Positions 31,317 to 39,212 of a stretch of 45,229 bases of DNA are shown one piece after another. Position numbers and translations under genes: made by a program. The notes beneath the pieces were generated by a model. It saw only the letters and a list, made by a program, of their open reading frames with translations. It was not told the DNA's origin and did no database searches. Every line of letters begins with the position of its first letter. Within the stretch, counting starts at the first letter, position 1. The stretch is from CAZYPH01 sp964649095 (GTDB lineage: Bacteria; Bdellovibrionota; UBA1018; UBA923). The stretch spans positions 1 to 45,229 of the forward strand of contig CAZYPH010000005.1 of NCBI GenBank assembly GCA_964649095.1, written 5' to 3'.

Positions 31317-32714
31317 CTACTTAAGCAGTGTTTTGAGTATTTTCGATTTTGTTTCGGTATAGGGCGCATAGCGTATTTTTACATCAAATAAATTGGTTTT
31401 TTTTAATATGGCCCGCTTCTGACTAAACGTCTCAAAACCAAAACGCCCGTGGTAGTTTCCGAAACCGCTAGAGCCCACACCGCCGAACGGTAGGTGTGGA
31501 TTAGAGAGATGGATCAAACAGTCATTAATACAGCCTCCCCCAAATTGAATCTCTTGCCCTACTCGCTGTTCTTCAGATTCGTCATTTGTAAATAGATAGA
31601 GGGCCAGTGGCTGCGGATTCTTACGAACAATCTCGAGCGCGTCATCAAGTGACTTATAGCCCAACACGGGTAGTATCGGGCCAAAAATTTCTTCGGTCAT
31701 CAGCTGAGACTCGAGGTTTGGTGAATCCACAATCGTGGGTGAAAGGAAACGTTCCTTAACGTCATAGGTGCCGCCGAAGGCGATGGTCTGGTCTTTTAAA
31801 AGTTCGATGAGTCGATTGGTATGCCGCTCGTTTATAATACGTGCGTAATCTACTGATCGTTGCGTGTTGATAGAGGGTCCATAAAATATTTTGATCTGTT
31901 CAATCATTTTTTGAATGAACAGTACTTTTCTTTCCGTAGGAACTAAAACGTAGTCAGGGGCCACGCATGTTTGACCTGCGTTGTAAAACTTCCCCCACGC
32001 AATGCGACGCGCTGCAATTTCAAGATCGCAATTATTCGTTACAATGGCGGGGCTTTTACCACCTAACTCTAGTGTGACTGGGGTCAGGTGTTCAGCCGCT
32101 CTCTTGTAAATTTCTTTGGCGACTGTTGCGCCGCCCGTAAAAAAAATGTGATCAAATTTTTCATTGAGTAACGCTTGGGTTTGTTCAGGGCCGCCGAGTA
32201 CGGTAGTGGCAAGGTGCTGTGGGAAGGCTTCTGCAATAATAGTCTCAATGATTTTAGAGGTATTCTGCGTCAATTCTGATGGTTTCAGGATCACTGTGTT
32301 ACCAGCAGCAATAGCTGCAACCAGTGGCGACACTGCTAGTAGAAAGGGGTAATTCCACGGCGCAATTACTAACACGACGCCAAGGGGGTGGCGTTCAATA
32401 CGGCTAGTAGAGTGAAAGTGTAGAATTGAAGTGGGTGCCGGCGTGGTCGCAGCCCATTGATCGAGATTATCGATCGCAAACTCAATATCTGCTAGAACAG
32501 CTGCGTATTCACTGCCAAGAATCTCAACACTTGGTTTTGAAAAATCAGCCTGAATGGCACTAAATATTTCTTGTTTGTATTTTTTGATTGCGTGGGCCAA
32601 GTGTTTTAACGAAGTTTTTCGGCCGTCAAGTGCACGAGTGTTTAGCGTTTCAAAATACGTTCGTTGATCTTTTACAATTTGCGCATAAGGATTCGTTAGA
32701 GCGATTTTTGTCAT
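31317..32714 (-). CDS. Class 3 aldehyde dehydrogenase
   Basis: 465 residues, the length of class 3 (ALDH3) enzymes, which oxidise medium- and long-chain or aromatic aldehydes with NAD(P). Seen: the cofactor motif LVIAPWNYPFLLAVSPL and GNTVILKPSE, the FTGGATVAK loop, the Glu motif TLELGGKSPAIV and catalytic Cys in YNAGQTCVAPDYV; C-terminal LPFGGVGSSGFGNYHGR. It may be membrane-associated through the C-terminus (ending IRYAPYTETKSKILKTLLK) as in fatty aldehyde dehydrogenases. No ribosome site is visible; a perfect dyad overlaps the start codon. It shares an operon with the YdcZ-type gene. Confidence 0.95.
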   Translation of the reverse strand: MTKIALTNPYAQIVKDQRTYFETLNTRALDGRKTSLKHLAHAIKKYKQEIFSAIQADFSKPSVEILGSEYAAVLADIEFAIDNLDQWAATTPAPTSILHFHSTSRIERHPLGVVLVIAPWNYPFLLAVSPLVAAIAAGNTVILKPSELTQNTSKIIETIIAEAFPQHLATTVLGGPEQTQALLNEKFDHIFFTGGATVAKEIYKRAAEHLTPVTLELGGKSPAIVTNNCDLEIAARRIAWGKFYNAGQTCVAPDYVLVPTERKVLFIQKMIEQIKIFYGPSINTQRSVDYARIINERHTNRLIELLKDQTIAFGGTYDVKERFLSPTIVDSPNLESQLMTEEIFGPILPVLGYKSLDDALEIVRKNPQPLALYLFTNDESEEQRVGQEIQFGGGCINDCLIHLSNPHLPFGGVGSSGFGNYHGRFGFETFSQKRAILKKTNLFDVKIRYAPYTETKSKILKTLLK

Positions 32715-32725
32715 GGTTATGACAA
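32708..32725. promoter_or_regulatory. Dyad overlapping the aldehyde dehydrogenase start codon
   Basis: TTGTCAT (32708-32714), GGTT, ATGACAA (32719-32725): perfect 7-base arms, containing the leftward ATG (32714-32712). Either an operator at the start of the gene or a hairpin that would bury the start codon. Confidence 0.45.
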
Positions 32726-32761
32726 TACCATAATCGCTTGGAATACGATTGTAGGTAAGAT

Positions 32762-33382
32762 TTATTCTAGATCAGGGCGACTCAGGGAATCATTTGCAAC
32801 CGCACGATTGCTCGAGTTAGGACGATTATTCATGATTTCGGCCAAGATACGATTAGATTCAGTGGCTGGATTTTGTTTCCACAGCTTTGCAAACTGGCGT
32901 GTGAACTGATTTACGCTTTTAGAGTCCTTCATAAAAATGCAGTGTGATGAAGATTTTAGTGAAGACGTAACGGTATAGTTATACGACCCGGCAATTGCTG
33001 TTTTGCGGTCGATAATCAAGAAGCGACTACCTTCGATAGATTGGGTTGTATGTACTCGTAGGTTAACGCCTGCTTTCGCAAGAGCAGGTACAGCCGAAGC
33101 AGGGTGTCGTGCTAATCTGCGATCGAACAGCAACTCAATGGCAACGCCGCGTTTCTTTGCGCGTGCAATAGCAGCTGCGATGCGTGGGTGCCGAAGTAGG
33201 CTCATAGCGCCGCTAATTGTTTTGGTCGAGTTGTCGATAGAACGCACTATGTTGTCTTCACAATCTAGACCTGGGGTAAAATAGACATCAGCAGCCGTCG
33301 CTATACTAGAGAGACTAGATAGGCAGATAATACCTATAAAATTATATATATATTTTTTAAAAAATGCCCTCACGTGTTTCAT
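32762..33382 (-). CDS. Exported phospholipase D-like protein with degenerate HKD motif
   Basis: 206 residues: signal peptide ending ATAADV, then a single PLD-like domain with YFTPGLDCEDNIVRSI, ISGAMSLLRHPRIAAAIARA, VAIELLFDRR and the C-terminal IDRKTAIAGSYNYT. In active enzymes the motif is HxKxxxxD; here those positions are Gly118, Arg120 and Asp125 (IEGSRFLIIDRK), so the nucleophilic His and the Lys are lost. The rest of the fold, including Gly-Ser-Tyr-Asn after it, is intact. Likely a binding protein rather than an enzyme, or the domain acts as a dimer with another subunit. The C-terminal ~40 residues are Asn/Ser-rich. GAGGG before the ATG is the ribosome site. Confidence 0.85.
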   Translation of the reverse strand: MKHVRAFFKKYIYNFIGIICLSSLSSIATAADVYFTPGLDCEDNIVRSIDNSTKTISGAMSLLRHPRIAAAIARAKKRGVAIELLFDRRLARHPASAVPALAKAGVNLRVHTTQSIEGSRFLIIDRKTAIAGSYNYTVTSSLKSSSHCIFMKDSKSVNQFTRQFAKLWKQNPATESNRILAEIMNNRPNSSNRAVANDSLSRPDLE

Positions 33383-33534
33383 CGAGCCCTCACTAAAAGT
33401 GTAATCGGTCGTTTAATGAAAATGGCATAATTATTTTTTTAGGAATGCTTTTCCTCTAGGCATGATTGGCTGCGTTAAGAAGACGCAGGAGGGTGACGAA
33501 TGTGTATCTGAAACAGCCACAAGAGGAACACCCC

Positions 33535-34002
33535 ATGTCGAATGAAAATCAAAGATCAAACATAGTAGATTTAGGCGCCGTACGTGAACACAAGGCCGAA
33601 GAGCGAAAGCGCCTCTATGAGCGAATTATTTTTAAACAGATGCTTGGTGTGTACTCGGTAGTCGAAGAAAACGGTCTAAAAGCAATTGATTTAGTTGATG
33701 TCTCAGAGGATGGGCTTAGTTTTCAGTTGCCGTACGATTCAAAATTCAATGCAAAATTTGAGATAGGTCAGAATCTTGCTTTTCGCTTTTATTTTAGTCA
33801 GGAATCCTACCTACCCATTTTGGTTCGTTTGCAAAATGTGCGCGATACAATAGAAAATGGACAGCGATTTTTGCGTTATGGGTGTGCGGTGGATACCGAC
33901 GTGCGTGCCTACGCTGCGTATAAAAGTTTTGTTGAGTTTTTGAAACATTACGGTGAGTTCTGTCAGGCTGACCGAGGTTCTACTAAGTTGTTTTTTGTCT
34001 AG
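33535..34002 (+). CDS. PilZ-domain protein (candidate c-di-GMP effector)
   Basis: 155 residues from the ATG at 33535, with GAGGAA nine bases upstream; a TTG start upstream at 33466 would add a basic stretch and is less likely. The N-terminal ~45 residues are charged and probably helical (HKAEERKRLYERIIFK). The PilZ domain follows with LVDVSEDGLSFQLP, the D/NxSxxG motif in DVSEDG, and LRYGCAVDT. The first c-di-GMP-binding motif, RxxxR, is not perfect: R-I-I-F-K is the best match. Binding is therefore uncertain. A role in motility or surface behaviour by family. It has no partner in an operon. Confidence 0.8.
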   Translation: MSNENQRSNIVDLGAVREHKAEERKRLYERIIFKQMLGVYSVVEENGLKAIDLVDVSEDGLSFQLPYDSKFNAKFEIGQNLAFRFYFSQESYLPILVRLQNVRDTIENGQRFLRYGCAVDTDVRAYAAYKSFVEFLKHYGEFCQADRGSTKLFFV

Positions 34003-34108
34003 TCATCTAAGTTTCAATTACAGCTGGAGTTTTTTTAAGTCTGGAGACGATCAATCGATCTGACAACGGATTCGACCAGTATCGTTTTCCAGTTACCGCA
34101 AACAGTGT

Positions 34109-34114
34109 TATAAA
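34109..34114 (+). promoter_or_regulatory. Possible -10 element close to the DedA start
   Basis: TATAAA at 34109-34114, nine bases before the ATG at 34124, with no Shine-Dalgarno sequence between. If used, the message would be nearly leaderless, as predicted for htpX. The -35 region is weak. Confidence 0.3.
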
Positions 34115-34123
34115 ATTAGAACA

Positions 34124-34735
34124 ATGAGTTCAGCCATATTAAATATTTTTCTTGCTGGCGGTGGGCACTTTGCTTACCTCGTGGCGTTTGTGGTTCTGTT
34201 AGGTTGTGGGTTGGGAATACCCATTCCAGAAGACCTTACGCTCTTTGCCATGGGTTACCTGGCCTATCTTGGCATGGTGAAATTCCGGATCGCTGTAGTG
34301 GTTTGTTTTGTTGGCGTCATGCTGGGCGATAGCATTGTTTATTATCTTGGTTACCGATTTGGGCCAAGGCTCTTAAAGAAAGATTTTTTTGCGCGTATTT
34401 TTACGGACGAACGCATGGCGCGTACCAAGAGTCTTTTAGGAAAATGGGGTAATAAAGTAATTTTTGCTGCTCGTTTTATGCCCGGAGTACGCGCACCCAC
34501 TTTTTTTACGGCAGGTGTATTAAAATTGCCCTTTCGCGTATTTTTTTTCTATGACGGGTTGGCCGCTCTATTGTCTGTTCCGGCGTTGGTTGGGGCGACG
34601 TATTTTTTTGGATCTGAGATTGACCACGCAGTTGCGTTGGCGAAAAAAATACAGTTTGGAATTGTAGGGCTAATTCTTTCGGTTATTGCCATTCTCGTGG
34701 CGAAACACTTTCTAACAAAGCAAAAGCGTCGTTAG
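34124..34735 (+). CDS. DedA-family membrane protein
   Basis: 203 residues, about five membrane helices. Visible signatures are GCGLGIPIPEDLTLFAMGYLA near residue 30, GVMLGDSIVYYLGYRFG, and AARFMPGVRAPTFFTAG with the conserved arginines, then FFYDGLAALLSVPALVGATYFFG. DedA proteins help recycle undecaprenyl phosphate or polar lipids across the inner membrane (transport shown for UptA and DedA members) and support proton-motive force. Which lipid here is unknown. The stop overlaps the end of the convergent antiporter-like gene by four bases. Confidence 0.92.
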   Translation: MSSAILNIFLAGGGHFAYLVAFVVLLGCGLGIPIPEDLTLFAMGYLAYLGMVKFRIAVVVCFVGVMLGDSIVYYLGYRFGPRLLKKDFFARIFTDERMARTKSLLGKWGNKVIFAARFMPGVRAPTFFTAGVLKLPFRVFFFYDGLAALLSVPALVGATYFFGSEIDHAVALAKKIQFGIVGLILSVIAILVAKHFLTKQKRR

Positions 34736-35868
34736 CGATGCGTTTTGAATAACAAACTTTTTAAGCCAGCCAGAGCTGCGATAGGCCGCCGTCTCATTAA
34801 TAGTCGAAGTGCTTCTAGACCCATCCAAATTGCATAAATTGGTACGAGCGCACTGTGCGACTCGGGCACAAAAAATTGTGCCAACCAGAGTACAAAAAGC
34901 GCAAGGGCTTCGTAGCCGTACATTTTAAGATCGGCCATAATTAAAACGGCAACTCCTGATTGTACAATCGTTAAGAGCAACTCGCCGCGCTGAAAATCGG
35001 TGAGTTCAATGCTTACAAAACGGCCTGCACTGATACTAAATATAATAGGAATGAGTCCGGCTAATAGTGTCCACTGATTCGTAACGCTCGATAATAGATT
35101 TACAATAGCGAGTGGCACCTTTGATTTTCGTCGTGCCCACGAGAAGGCTGTAATTTTCTCGGGAAACTCAGAGGCCACTGGTGCAATCCACTGGATAAAA
35201 ACAAACTCGCTCACACCAAAATACAAGGCTGCTGCTCTAAGCGATTCAATAAAAGGGTGCACCACAAGATATAGAGTGACTCCACCGAAAATAAAGAAAC
35301 TTATCAGTACTAGAATCTGCTGATTTTTCTTCAGCTTTAAAACAGTATCGACGATGAAATTACCTTCTTCGTCCGATTCTTCTAACTCCATGCCAGCGCC
35401 GTACTTGCGCTGTAGATTTAATAGATAGAAATACAGCGCGTAGAACGACACCAGTATCATGCCATCGAAGGCGTTCCATGTGCGCTTAAAATAGATATAT
35501 AAAAAATAGAATAGAGGTATTGCTAGCCCAATAGACTCTACTGCAAACTCACGCGGCAGGGTGATGTTTTTTTCGATTGATTTGCCGCGTCTGTTTCTAA
35601 TCTGTTGAAACCAGAATATAAAAAATACCATGGGCCATCCGAGGCCCATTAAAAGTCTCAGTGAACCGGTGAGATTAGCAAGAGCCAGATGTGCATTGCG
35701 TTGCCAAGCAATGCTAGCCTCTACAGCGAATTCAGGTAGTGTTTGTAGCCAGGCAAGAACCGCAAGCGCCATTCCGGCCGATAGATGCACTGCGGTAATT
35801 TCCGCAGCCCATCCGATTACAATTGAGGCCAACATCAAAAGTGGAAACGTATACCAAAGTGCGTTCAT
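34732..35868 (-). CDS. Divergent Ca2+/cation antiporter (CaCA) homologue
   Basis: 378 residues with about ten membrane helices and a central acidic loop (ELEESDEEGNFIVD). The two alpha-repeat signatures of Na+/Ca2+ exchangers are visible but altered: AWLQTLPEFAVEASIAW with ANLTGSLRLL, and APVASEFPEKITAFSWA with NLLSSVTNQW. Pro-Glu, needed for ion binding, is kept in both repeats, while the usual GNVxGSN is degraded in both. It is therefore a distant member; which ion moves is unclear. It is divergent from the M28 peptidase gene. Confidence 0.8.
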   Translation of the reverse strand: MNALWYTFPLLMLASIVIGWAAEITAVHLSAGMALAVLAWLQTLPEFAVEASIAWQRNAHLALANLTGSLRLLMGLGWPMVFFIFWFQQIRNRRGKSIEKNITLPREFAVESIGLAIPLFYFLYIYFKRTWNAFDGMILVSFYALYFYLLNLQRKYGAGMELEESDEEGNFIVDTVLKLKKNQQILVLISFFIFGGVTLYLVVHPFIESLRAAALYFGVSEFVFIQWIAPVASEFPEKITAFSWARRKSKVPLAIVNLLSSVTNQWTLLAGLIPIIFSISAGRFVSIELTDFQRGELLLTIVQSGVAVLIMADLKMYGYEALALFVLWLAQFFVPESHSALVPIYAIWMGLEALRLLMRRRPIAALAGLKSLLFKTHR

Positions 35869-35926
35869 AGATTTAGTTTACAATACTCTAGCGAAGTCGA
35901 CATGATATCAAGCAGAGGAATGCATG

Positions 35927-37138
35927 ATGCAAAAAAATATTCATTATATACTATTATCACTATTTATTTTTGGACAAACAATCGTTTACGGACAAACTTC
36001 CGGCCGCACTCATGATGCGAGAATTTTAGAGACTTCACCTCAGATTGTGCAACTACTACGCCAGCAAACACCGGTGGCCGTTGATTTTATTACCGACCGT
36101 TTGATTCAGGTAGAAAGTTTAGATGCGGTTACAGCCATTTCTCAGTATCTGCATGAGGCAACTGGGCGTTGTGGTGGGTTTGTTGATGTTACCGATGAGC
36201 AGCCGCACCTACAAAAAAATAGTCTGCGGTCGAAACACGTGCAGCCAAGCGTAGAAGCTTTTATTGCGCCACCCCAAAATCCGGATCCGGTCATTGTACA
36301 AGAGGTTCAACGCATACGTAGCGACGAGTTTTCTGAAGAGGTTCAGAAGTTTTACCAGCAATTTCCGACAAGAAACGCGCGCAGTCAGACTGGCCTACAG
36401 GCGTCGCAATGGTTGCAAACGTATTGGTTAGAAATCGCAAGGCAACGCAATCGCAATGATGTAACCGTAGAGCTGATTGAACCGCCACGAGGTTTTGTGC
36501 AGTCTACGGTTGTGGCAACAATTCCAGGGCGCACAAATAAGATTGTATTATTGGGCGCTCATATCGATAGCATCAACCATACACGTTCAGGGCGCAGTCT
36601 TGATGCGCCTGCGCCAGGAGCCGATGATGACGCTTCTGGCATTGCTGCAATTACGATTGCCTTAAAACACCTACTTAGCAATCACACACAATTGGAGCAC
36701 ACAATTCAAATTGTTGCGTACGCAGCCGAAGAATACGGGTTACACGGATCGCGGCAATTAGCCGAGCGTTATGCTGAAACACGCCGCGATGTTATCGCCA
36801 CGCTGCAATTGGACATGATTGGCTATCAGGGTAGTCGTGATGGTATTTATTTTATGACGGACTATGTAAGCCGCGAGCTCACTCGTTGGTCGGAGCGTAT
36901 AGTTGAGCAGTATATCGGTGTGCCCTTTTTTGAAGACGAGTGTGGGTATGCTTGTAGTGACCACGCTTCATGGACGCGTTATGGTTTTCGATCGATTATG
37001 CCCTTTGAATCGATGTCGGCTGATATGAACCCTCGAATCCATACTCCCCAAGACGAGTGGAATGGAAATCTTAACGCAAACCATGGCAATCACTTTGTGC
37101 GGTTTGGTTATGTTTTTGCCCTGTTATTGGCAAAATAA
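35927..37138 (+). CDS. Secreted M28 zinc aminopeptidase
   Basis: 403 residues from the second of two adjacent ATGs, the one seven bases from AGAGGA; signal peptide IHYILLSLFIFGQTIVYGQ. After an N-terminal propeptide-like segment of ~130 residues comes the M28 domain with di-zinc ligands: GAHIDS (His212), ADDDASG (Asp), AAEEYGLHG (Glu), LDMIGY (Asp) and RIHTPQD (His). A Cys pair (DECGYACSDH) corresponds to the disulfide of Vibrio leucyl aminopeptidases. Role: hydrolysis of peptides outside the cell. It ends next to a terminator oriented the opposite way. Confidence 0.93.
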   Translation: MQKNIHYILLSLFIFGQTIVYGQTSGRTHDARILETSPQIVQLLRQQTPVAVDFITDRLIQVESLDAVTAISQYLHEATGRCGGFVDVTDEQPHLQKNSLRSKHVQPSVEAFIAPPQNPDPVIVQEVQRIRSDEFSEEVQKFYQQFPTRNARSQTGLQASQWLQTYWLEIARQRNRNDVTVELIEPPRGFVQSTVVATIPGRTNKIVLLGAHIDSINHTRSGRSLDAPAPGADDDASGIAAITIALKHLLSNHTQLEHTIQIVAYAAEEYGLHGSRQLAERYAETRRDVIATLQLDMIGYQGSRDGIYFMTDYVSRELTRWSERIVEQYIGVPFFEDECGYACSDHASWTRYGFRSIMPFESMSADMNPRIHTPQDEWNGNLNANHGNHFVRFGYVFALLLAK

Positions 37139-37143
37139 AAAAA

Positions 37144-37173
37144 TGGGTGGTTGGCTTCATGCCAACCCACCCA
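37144..37173 (-). terminator. Intrinsic terminator oriented leftwards
   Basis: TGGGTGGTTGGC (37144-37155) pairs with GCCAACCCACCCA (37161-37173) with one bulged C and a 5-base loop. Read leftwards, the tail is seven Ts, an A and four Ts, a strong terminator. Read rightwards the tail is ATCATTTAATC, a poor one. It therefore seems to serve the leftward 33-codon frame and only secondarily the peptidase gene. Confidence 0.8.
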
Positions 37174-37245
37174 ATCATTTAATCAAAAAATATTTCACTA
37201 TTTGTCTAACGATAGCCACCCATTAGCGATGGTATCGCGTCAGTA

Positions 37246-37347
37246 TCATTTGGGAGTAACCCCTTCGAACCGATCGGCTCGAGTGGTCTGATCTGAAATC
37301 TCTAAACGAACGCTAGAAGAACGTTTCTGAGACGAAGTATTTGTCAT
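37246..37347 (-). CDS. Candidate 33-residue peptide gene
   Basis: A 33-codon frame with a good ribosome site: GGAGGA ends about nine bases before the ATG at 37347. The product begins MTNTSSQKRSSSVRLEIS and ends ADRFEGVTPK. It is small, hydrophilic, rich in Ser, Thr and Arg, and lacks a signal peptide or Cys. A strong leftward terminator lies about 70 bases after the stop. The peptide is not one I recognise. It could be a small regulatory protein, the precursor of a modified peptide, or a chance frame in the leader of a small RNA. Confidence 0.5.
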   Translation of the reverse strand: MTNTSSQKRSSSVRLEISDQTTRADRFEGVTPK

Positions 37348-37609
37348 AGGCGATTTCCTCCGTACGCTTTCAGTTTATGACAATTAGAAGAACGAACCAT
37401 AGGTCAGGACTCTGTTTAAAATTTAAATAGATAATATTTACAAACCATTAATATTTAATAAGAAAATTTAAAGACCCATTCAAAAATTCAACGATCAGCT
37501 TTAAATCGACAAAACGTTCGACATTAAATTAATCGCATCCGACGCAATTTTACCGCGTCAAAATCTGCCTAATCGAGCATTCGAATTCTAGACCGAAAAA
37601 CTATAGGTG
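37348..37609. other. AT-rich intergenic region, no gene seen
   Basis: About 260 AT-rich bases between the 33-codon leftward frame and the rightward lipoprotein gene. The most AT-rich part is 37415-37475. It should hold divergent promoters, but no convincing -35/-10 pair could be fixed for either side. No frame with a ribosome site was found in it. Confidence 0.5.
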
Positions 37610-38347
37610 ATGAAGCCTAGTAAAGCCCTATCAACATGGCTGATTGTGATGGTTTTCGTTGGTCTGCTACAGGCGTGTGGGCACACGCCTAACGATCGTG
37701 ATGTGTTACTTGTGGAAGACTCAGAAGAAGCGTTGCCAACACCCCAAGTAGCCGACATACCATTCAACTACCAACACCATGCGCTTCTATTTGGTCGCTA
37801 TTTTATACAGTATAACGGTCACGATGTTTCAAAAAATGCTGAGATTACGTTAACAGCCCTGAATGCTGACGCAAAAATTAGAACAGTTGCACTGCGGCCA
37901 GGGCAATTAGGTCAAGGTGCCTATGTGTATGCTGTGGTCGATCCTAATACAGATTACATAGTAACCGACGTGCGCGTCCTGCATGAACTGAAAGAAAAGA
38001 AAAAAGTCGAAAAACTTCGATTAAAATTAACGCTGAAACACTTACGACTAAAGAGTGGGCCGCTAGCCTCGGCCGTCTATTTTGGTAGCGTGCAGTTGCA
38101 GGTTATGCCTGAGATACGTCTACCAGCGTCGAATGATTCATCAGGCCAGTTACAAACAGTGGGAGACGATTTGTGGACTTATGACGTCGAACAAGACTGG
38201 CCTTCTGCCAGAGATTTTTGGAACACCACTATCAAAATAAAAGATGTCGATCACTACAGCCGCCCTGCCGAAGTGATTCTACCAAGGCAGTATCGGGTAC
38301 AAAGAAAAATTGCTACCGACCGAAAGCAAATACAGTTAGGGTTTTAG
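37610..38347 (+). CDS. Predicted lipoprotein, unknown family
   Basis: 245 residues from the ATG at 37610 (a GTG just before it is possible). The signal WLIVMVFVGLLQACG ends in a clear lipobox (LQAC). The rest is soluble, with beta-rich segments such as LLFGRYFIQYNG and GAYVYAVVDPNTDYIVTDV, then a very basic stretch ELKEKKKVEKLRLKLTLKHL and YFGSVQLQVMPEIRL. It has no recognised domain. Asp at +2 is absent (Gly follows Cys), so outer-membrane sorting is likely. It is one base from the membrane PilZ gene and should form an operon with it and tadA. Confidence 0.78.
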   Translation: MKPSKALSTWLIVMVFVGLLQACGHTPNDRDVLLVEDSEEALPTPQVADIPFNYQHHALLFGRYFIQYNGHDVSKNAEITLTALNADAKIRTVALRPGQLGQGAYVYAVVDPNTDYIVTDVRVLHELKEKKKVEKLRLKLTLKHLRLKSGPLASAVYFGSVQLQVMPEIRLPASNDSSGQLQTVGDDLWTYDVEQDWPSARDFWNTTIKIKDVDHYSRPAEVILPRQYRVQRKIATDRKQIQLGF

Positions 38348-38348
38348 T

Positions 38349-39212
38349 ATGCTAGTAACACCGTTTGTTTCACGTAAAGTACGAATGATTGCCGCTGTGT
38401 TATGTAGTTTCCCACTGACATTCATTCTGTATGGAATTTTAGTACTTGGGTTTAATACAGAAGGCCTAATACGTGTGTTACTGAGCCCGTTGTACTGGTT
38501 AATTGCCGTGCTTGCGGTGTATGCGGGTGTATCGATGTTATGGCATCTTTGGTATGCTTGGCATTTATACGTTTTTGTAAATATATTAATTAACTATTTC
38601 ATCGCCATCATGTTGTTAGTCGGCAGCGTTAGTAGTTCGCGCACCGGTGTTTTTATCATTTCTACTTTGCTCCAACTTTTGGCGTTGTCTGTAGTCACTA
38701 GAGAATTTCGTGTCCCGTACTTTCTGCCGCGAATTCGTTGGTGGGAAACAGATCTTAGAAGAAAACTTTCGATTCATGTGCGCATTCTACGCGACACACA
38801 AGAACATCCACTCTGGATCGAAGGTGAAATTCTAGATATTTCTCCAAAAGGTTGTTTTATAAAAACACACGTTAATTTTCTACCGCAAGAGACCTTGCAA
38901 TTAGAGTTTTCACTGTTTGAAAAATCAATCGAATGCCAAGGAGAAGTGATTACTCGTGCTAGTAGTGCTGTGACGCATCCGAAGGGAATCGGGGTTCGTT
39001 TTTTAGAGCTAGACCGCGAGGCGAACCAACACTTAAAAAGTGCCTCAAAACAACTTAAACAGCTCTCTAAACATTATGCGCAATTAAATCGTGAAAAGAA
39101 TTGGCAAGATTATTTAGAGCGAGAACATCGTTATCAGGGCACATCTAAACACGAATCTACGCGCCTGTTGGTTGCTAAAGCTTACAAAGACAACCCATCG
39201 CAAAATGAATAA
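38349..39212 (+). CDS. Membrane-anchored PilZ-domain protein
   Basis: 287 residues. Several membrane helices at about 10-35, 40-65, 75-95 and 98-115, then a cytosolic PilZ domain from about 135 to 235 with the (D/N)xSxxG motif as ILDISPKGCFIKT, the strand ECQGEVITRASSA and GIGVRFLELD. The basic stretch before it (DLRRKLSIHVRI) holds the arginines that could form RxxxR, but the spacing is irregular. A helical tail of ~50 residues follows. Likely a c-di-GMP-responsive membrane protein. It overlaps tadA by eight bases. Confidence 0.85.
   Translation: MLVTPFVSRKVRMIAAVLCSFPLTFILYGILVLGFNTEGLIRVLLSPLYWLIAVLAVYAGVSMLWHLWYAWHLYVFVNILINYFIAIMLLVGSVSSSRTGVFIISTLLQLLALSVVTREFRVPYFLPRIRWWETDLRRKLSIHVRILRDTQEHPLWIEGEILDISPKGCFIKTHVNFLPQETLQLEFSLFEKSIECQGEVITRASSAVTHPKGIGVRFLELDREANQHLKSASKQLKQLSKHYAQLNREKNWQDYLEREHRYQGTSKHESTRLLVAKAYKDNPSQNE

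Noticed and set aside
33466..33534. Upstream TTG start adding an Arg-rich stretch to the PilZ protein
   Set aside because: The ATG at 33535 has a good GAGGAA site; the extension is not like any PilZ N-terminus.
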